A stretch of 64,000 nt of DNA from Catellatospora bangladeshensis (lineage in GTDB: Bacteria > Actinomycetota > Actinomycetes > Mycobacteriales > Micromonosporaceae). Position numbers and translations under genes: made by a program. Every line of letters starts with the position of its first letter. Position 1 is the stretch's first letter. The notes below the pieces were generated by a model. The model did not search any database. It was given only the letters and a program-made list of their open reading frames with translations, and was not told where the DNA came from. Of this stretch, positions 62,588-64,000 are shown piece by piece. Location: assembly GCF_016862575.1 (NCBI RefSeq), contig NZ_BONF01000051.1, forward strand, positions 1 through 64,000, given 5' to 3'.

Positions 62588-63709
62588 CTAGGCCGTCGCG
62601 CGGCGGCGGGCCACCTCGGCGAGGGCAACCGCGGCCGCGACGGAGGCGTTGAGCGACTCCACCTCGGACACGATCGGGATGCTCACCCGCAGGTCACAGG
62701 TCTGCCCGACGAGGCGGCCGAGGCCGCGGCCCTCCGAGCCGACGACCACGACCAGCGGGCCGACCGCGGCCTCCAGCTGGTAGAGGTCGGTCTCGCCGTC
62801 CGCGTCCAGGCCGACCACCACGAAGCCCTCGGCCTGGGCCTGCTTGAGCGCCCGGGTCAGGTTGGTCACCTGGGCGACGGGCAGCCGGGCCGCGGCGCCC
62901 GCGCTGGTGCGCCAGGCGGTCGCGGTGATGCCCGCGGCGCGGCGCTCCGGCACGAAGATGCCCTGCGCGCCGAACGCGGCCGCGGACCGGATGACCGCGC
63001 CGAGGTTGCGCGGGTCGGTGACCCCGTCGAGCGCGACGAGCAGCGGCTCCGGGTGCTCGGCCGCGGCGGCCAGCAGGTCCTCGAAGCTCTCGTACGCGAA
63101 CGGCGGCACCTGGATGCCGACGCCCTGGTGCAGCACGCCGCCGGTGAGCCGGTCCAGCTCGGCCCGGGTGATCTCCAGGATCGGGATGCCGCGGTCGCCC
63201 GCGGTGCGCACGATCTCGGTGATCCGCTCGTCGATGTCGATGCCCTGCGCGAGGTAGAGCGCGGTGGCCGGCACGTGCGCGCGCAGCGCCTCGACCACCG
63301 GGTTGCGGCCGACGAGCAGCTCCGGCGCGTCCTTGGGGGTGAGCGACTTGCGGCCGGGCGCGACCCGCGGGCCCATCCGCGTCGCGGCGCCGCGCGCGGC
63401 CTGGGTGCGCCTGGTCGGCGCGCCCTTGCCGGTGCCGCCCTTGCCCCAGGTGGTGTCCTTGGTGCCCGGCTTGCCGATCTTCGGGGCGCGCCCCTCGGCG
63501 GCCGCCGCCTTGCGCTCCTTGTCCTGCTTCCAGGCGGTCTTCGACGGCAGCTTCTCGGTGCCCGAATACCCCTTGTGCCAGGGTCGCTCGTCGGCGGGCA
63601 GGGTCTTGCCGCGGCCCTTGAGGGTGTCCTTGCCCTTGCCGCCCGTCCCCTTGGTCGCGGTCTTCTTGCTGACCTGGCGAATGTTGCGGCGTTGCGAGTT
63701 GCCCGGCAT
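62588..63709 (-). CDS. rlmB: 23S rRNA 2'-O-methyltransferase, RlmB/TrmH (SpoU) family
   Basis: A 373-residue protein. The first about 125 residues are Lys/Gly-rich and likely disordered RNA-binding extension; a substrate-binding domain follows (LLVGRNPVVEALRA), then the SPOUT knot domain with DPRNLGAVIRSA, VVVGSEGRGLG and SIPIVSEVESLNASVAAAV, the three SAM-binding motifs. RlmB methylates G2251 of 23S rRNA. ATG 63709 shares one base with the cysS stop (TAATG), the usual actinobacterial cysS-rlmB pair. Confidence 0.93.
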   Translation of the reverse strand: MPGNSQRRNIRQVSKKTATKGTGGKGKDTLKGRGKTLPADERPWHKGYSGTEKLPSKTAWKQDKERKAAAAEGRAPKIGKPGTKDTTWGKGGTGKGAPTRRTQAARGAATRMGPRVAPGRKSLTPKDAPELLVGRNPVVEALRAHVPATALYLAQGIDIDERITEIVRTAGDRGIPILEITRAELDRLTGGVLHQGVGIQVPPFAYESFEDLLAAAAEHPEPLLVALDGVTDPRNLGAVIRSAAAFGAQGIFVPERRAAGITATAWRTSAGAAARLPVAQVTNLTRALKQAQAEGFVVVGLDADGETDLYQLEAAVGPLVVVVGSEGRGLGRLVGQTCDLRVSIPIVSEVESLNASVAAAVALAEVARRRATA

Positions 63710-64000
63710 TACAGTTCACTTCCGATCGTCCAGCGTGGACCGTGCGGGGTGTCCTCCACCACGACTCCGGCCTGTTTGAGCTGGTCGCGCACGGCGTCCG
63801 CGGCGGCCCAGTCCTTGCGTGCCCGAGCAGCGGTGCGCTGCTCCAGGGCCAGTGCCACCAGCGCGTCCACCGTGCCGCGCAGCCCCTCGCCACCCTTGCC
63901 CGACGCCCACACGGGGTCGAGCGGGTCGAGGCCGAGCACGCCGAGCATCGCCCGTACGCTGCCCAGCGCCCCGGCAGTGGCCTTGTCCTCTCCGGCGGCC
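63709..64000 (-). CDS. cysS: Cysteinyl-tRNA synthetase, C-terminal end (runs off the window)
   Basis: The visible 96 residues are the C-terminal DALR-type anticodon-binding part: [20 protein letters not shown] with [20 protein letters not shown] and the closing [10 protein letters not shown]. The frame is open to the window edge, so the start and catalytic domain lie beyond 64000. It is directly upstream of rlmB with a TAATG junction. Confidence 0.9.
   Translation of the reverse strand, partial: AAGEDKATAGALGSVRAMLGVLGLDPLDPVWASGKGGEGLRGTVDALVALALEQRTAARARKDWAAADAVRDQLKQAGVVVEDTPHGPRWTIGSEL

Overview
The window is very GC-rich (about 70%), uses GTG starts heavily, and places -10-like hexamers exactly six or seven bases before many start codons, which is the pattern of leaderless mRNAs. 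Gene content (two RCK-type proteins fused to a membrane pair, DUF3263, DUF4031, DUF5685, DUF6907, MsiK, PaaN, type II-like threonine synthase, lone GroEL with CIRCE) points to an actinomycete, most probably a Micromonosporaceae member. The stretch reads as chromosome, not plasmid or phage, with one small likely mobile remnant next to a tRNA gene.

Layout. 0-5 kb: a DsrE-like protein, nitrobindin-like protein, Gfo/Idh oxidoreductase, then a phosphate block on the minus strand (PPK2, PhoU-like DUF47, PiT transporter). 5-16 kb: DUF402, a DinG-type Fe-S helicase, a DUF5685 protein with an extreme cysteine-rich tail, a GroES-like protein, AI-2E exporter, PrsW protease, then a SAM-IV riboswitch in front of a class V aminotransferase, FUSC membrane protein, HD phosphohydrolase. 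16-24 kb: DUF4031, GlcD-like FAD oxidase, GlpD, a membrane-embedded subtilase, double GNAT, sugar porter. 24-35 kb: groEL with two CIRCE operators, membrane protein, cold-shock protein, a beta-lactamase-fold protein, PaaN, secreted DPBB protein, double GNAT, threonine synthase under a SAM-I riboswitch, two exported small proteins. 35-42 kb: two ABC exporter modules, one of which has its ATPase fused behind an extracellular S15-type hydrolase. 42-47 kb: a DeoR-type regulator divergent from an amino-sugar operon (SIS isomerase, 46-aa ORF, ROK kinase, NagA, class II aldolase). 47-58 kb: PLP deaminase-like protein, APC permease, PAP2 phosphatase, secreted trypsin-like protease, DUF4032 kinase-like protein, secreted phospholipase A2, RCK-TM-RCK protein, a large Gly/Leu-rich secreted repeat protein. 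58-59.7 kb: small GntR regulator, DUF6907 protein and three overlapping micro-ORFs next to tRNA-Thr(TGT), probably the remains of an integrated element. 59.9-64 kb: MsiK sugar-import ATPase, fumarase, RlmB and the end of CysS.

The most striking non-gene signal is a set of at least six families of long inverted repeats placed almost always between genes and often directly against stop codons. Family B (paired AAGAAGGTGCCCTTCCTT units) occurs six times, family A (arms of GATCTTGCGTGAACTGT type) three times plus a half copy, family C and family G twice, family E twice as classical-looking hairpins, and family F once as a perfect 25-bp hairpin plus once, decayed, inside the coding sequence of the subtilase. 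Two divergent gene pairs share one palindromic -10 box in perfect symmetry. Regulation visible in the sequence: HrcA/CIRCE on groEL, SAM-IV and SAM-I riboswitches on two sulfur/aspartate-family genes, and probable DeoR and GntR operators.

Coordinates of coding starts were chosen from ribosome binding sites, leaderless spacing and family lengths; where this shortens the longest open frame the entry says so.
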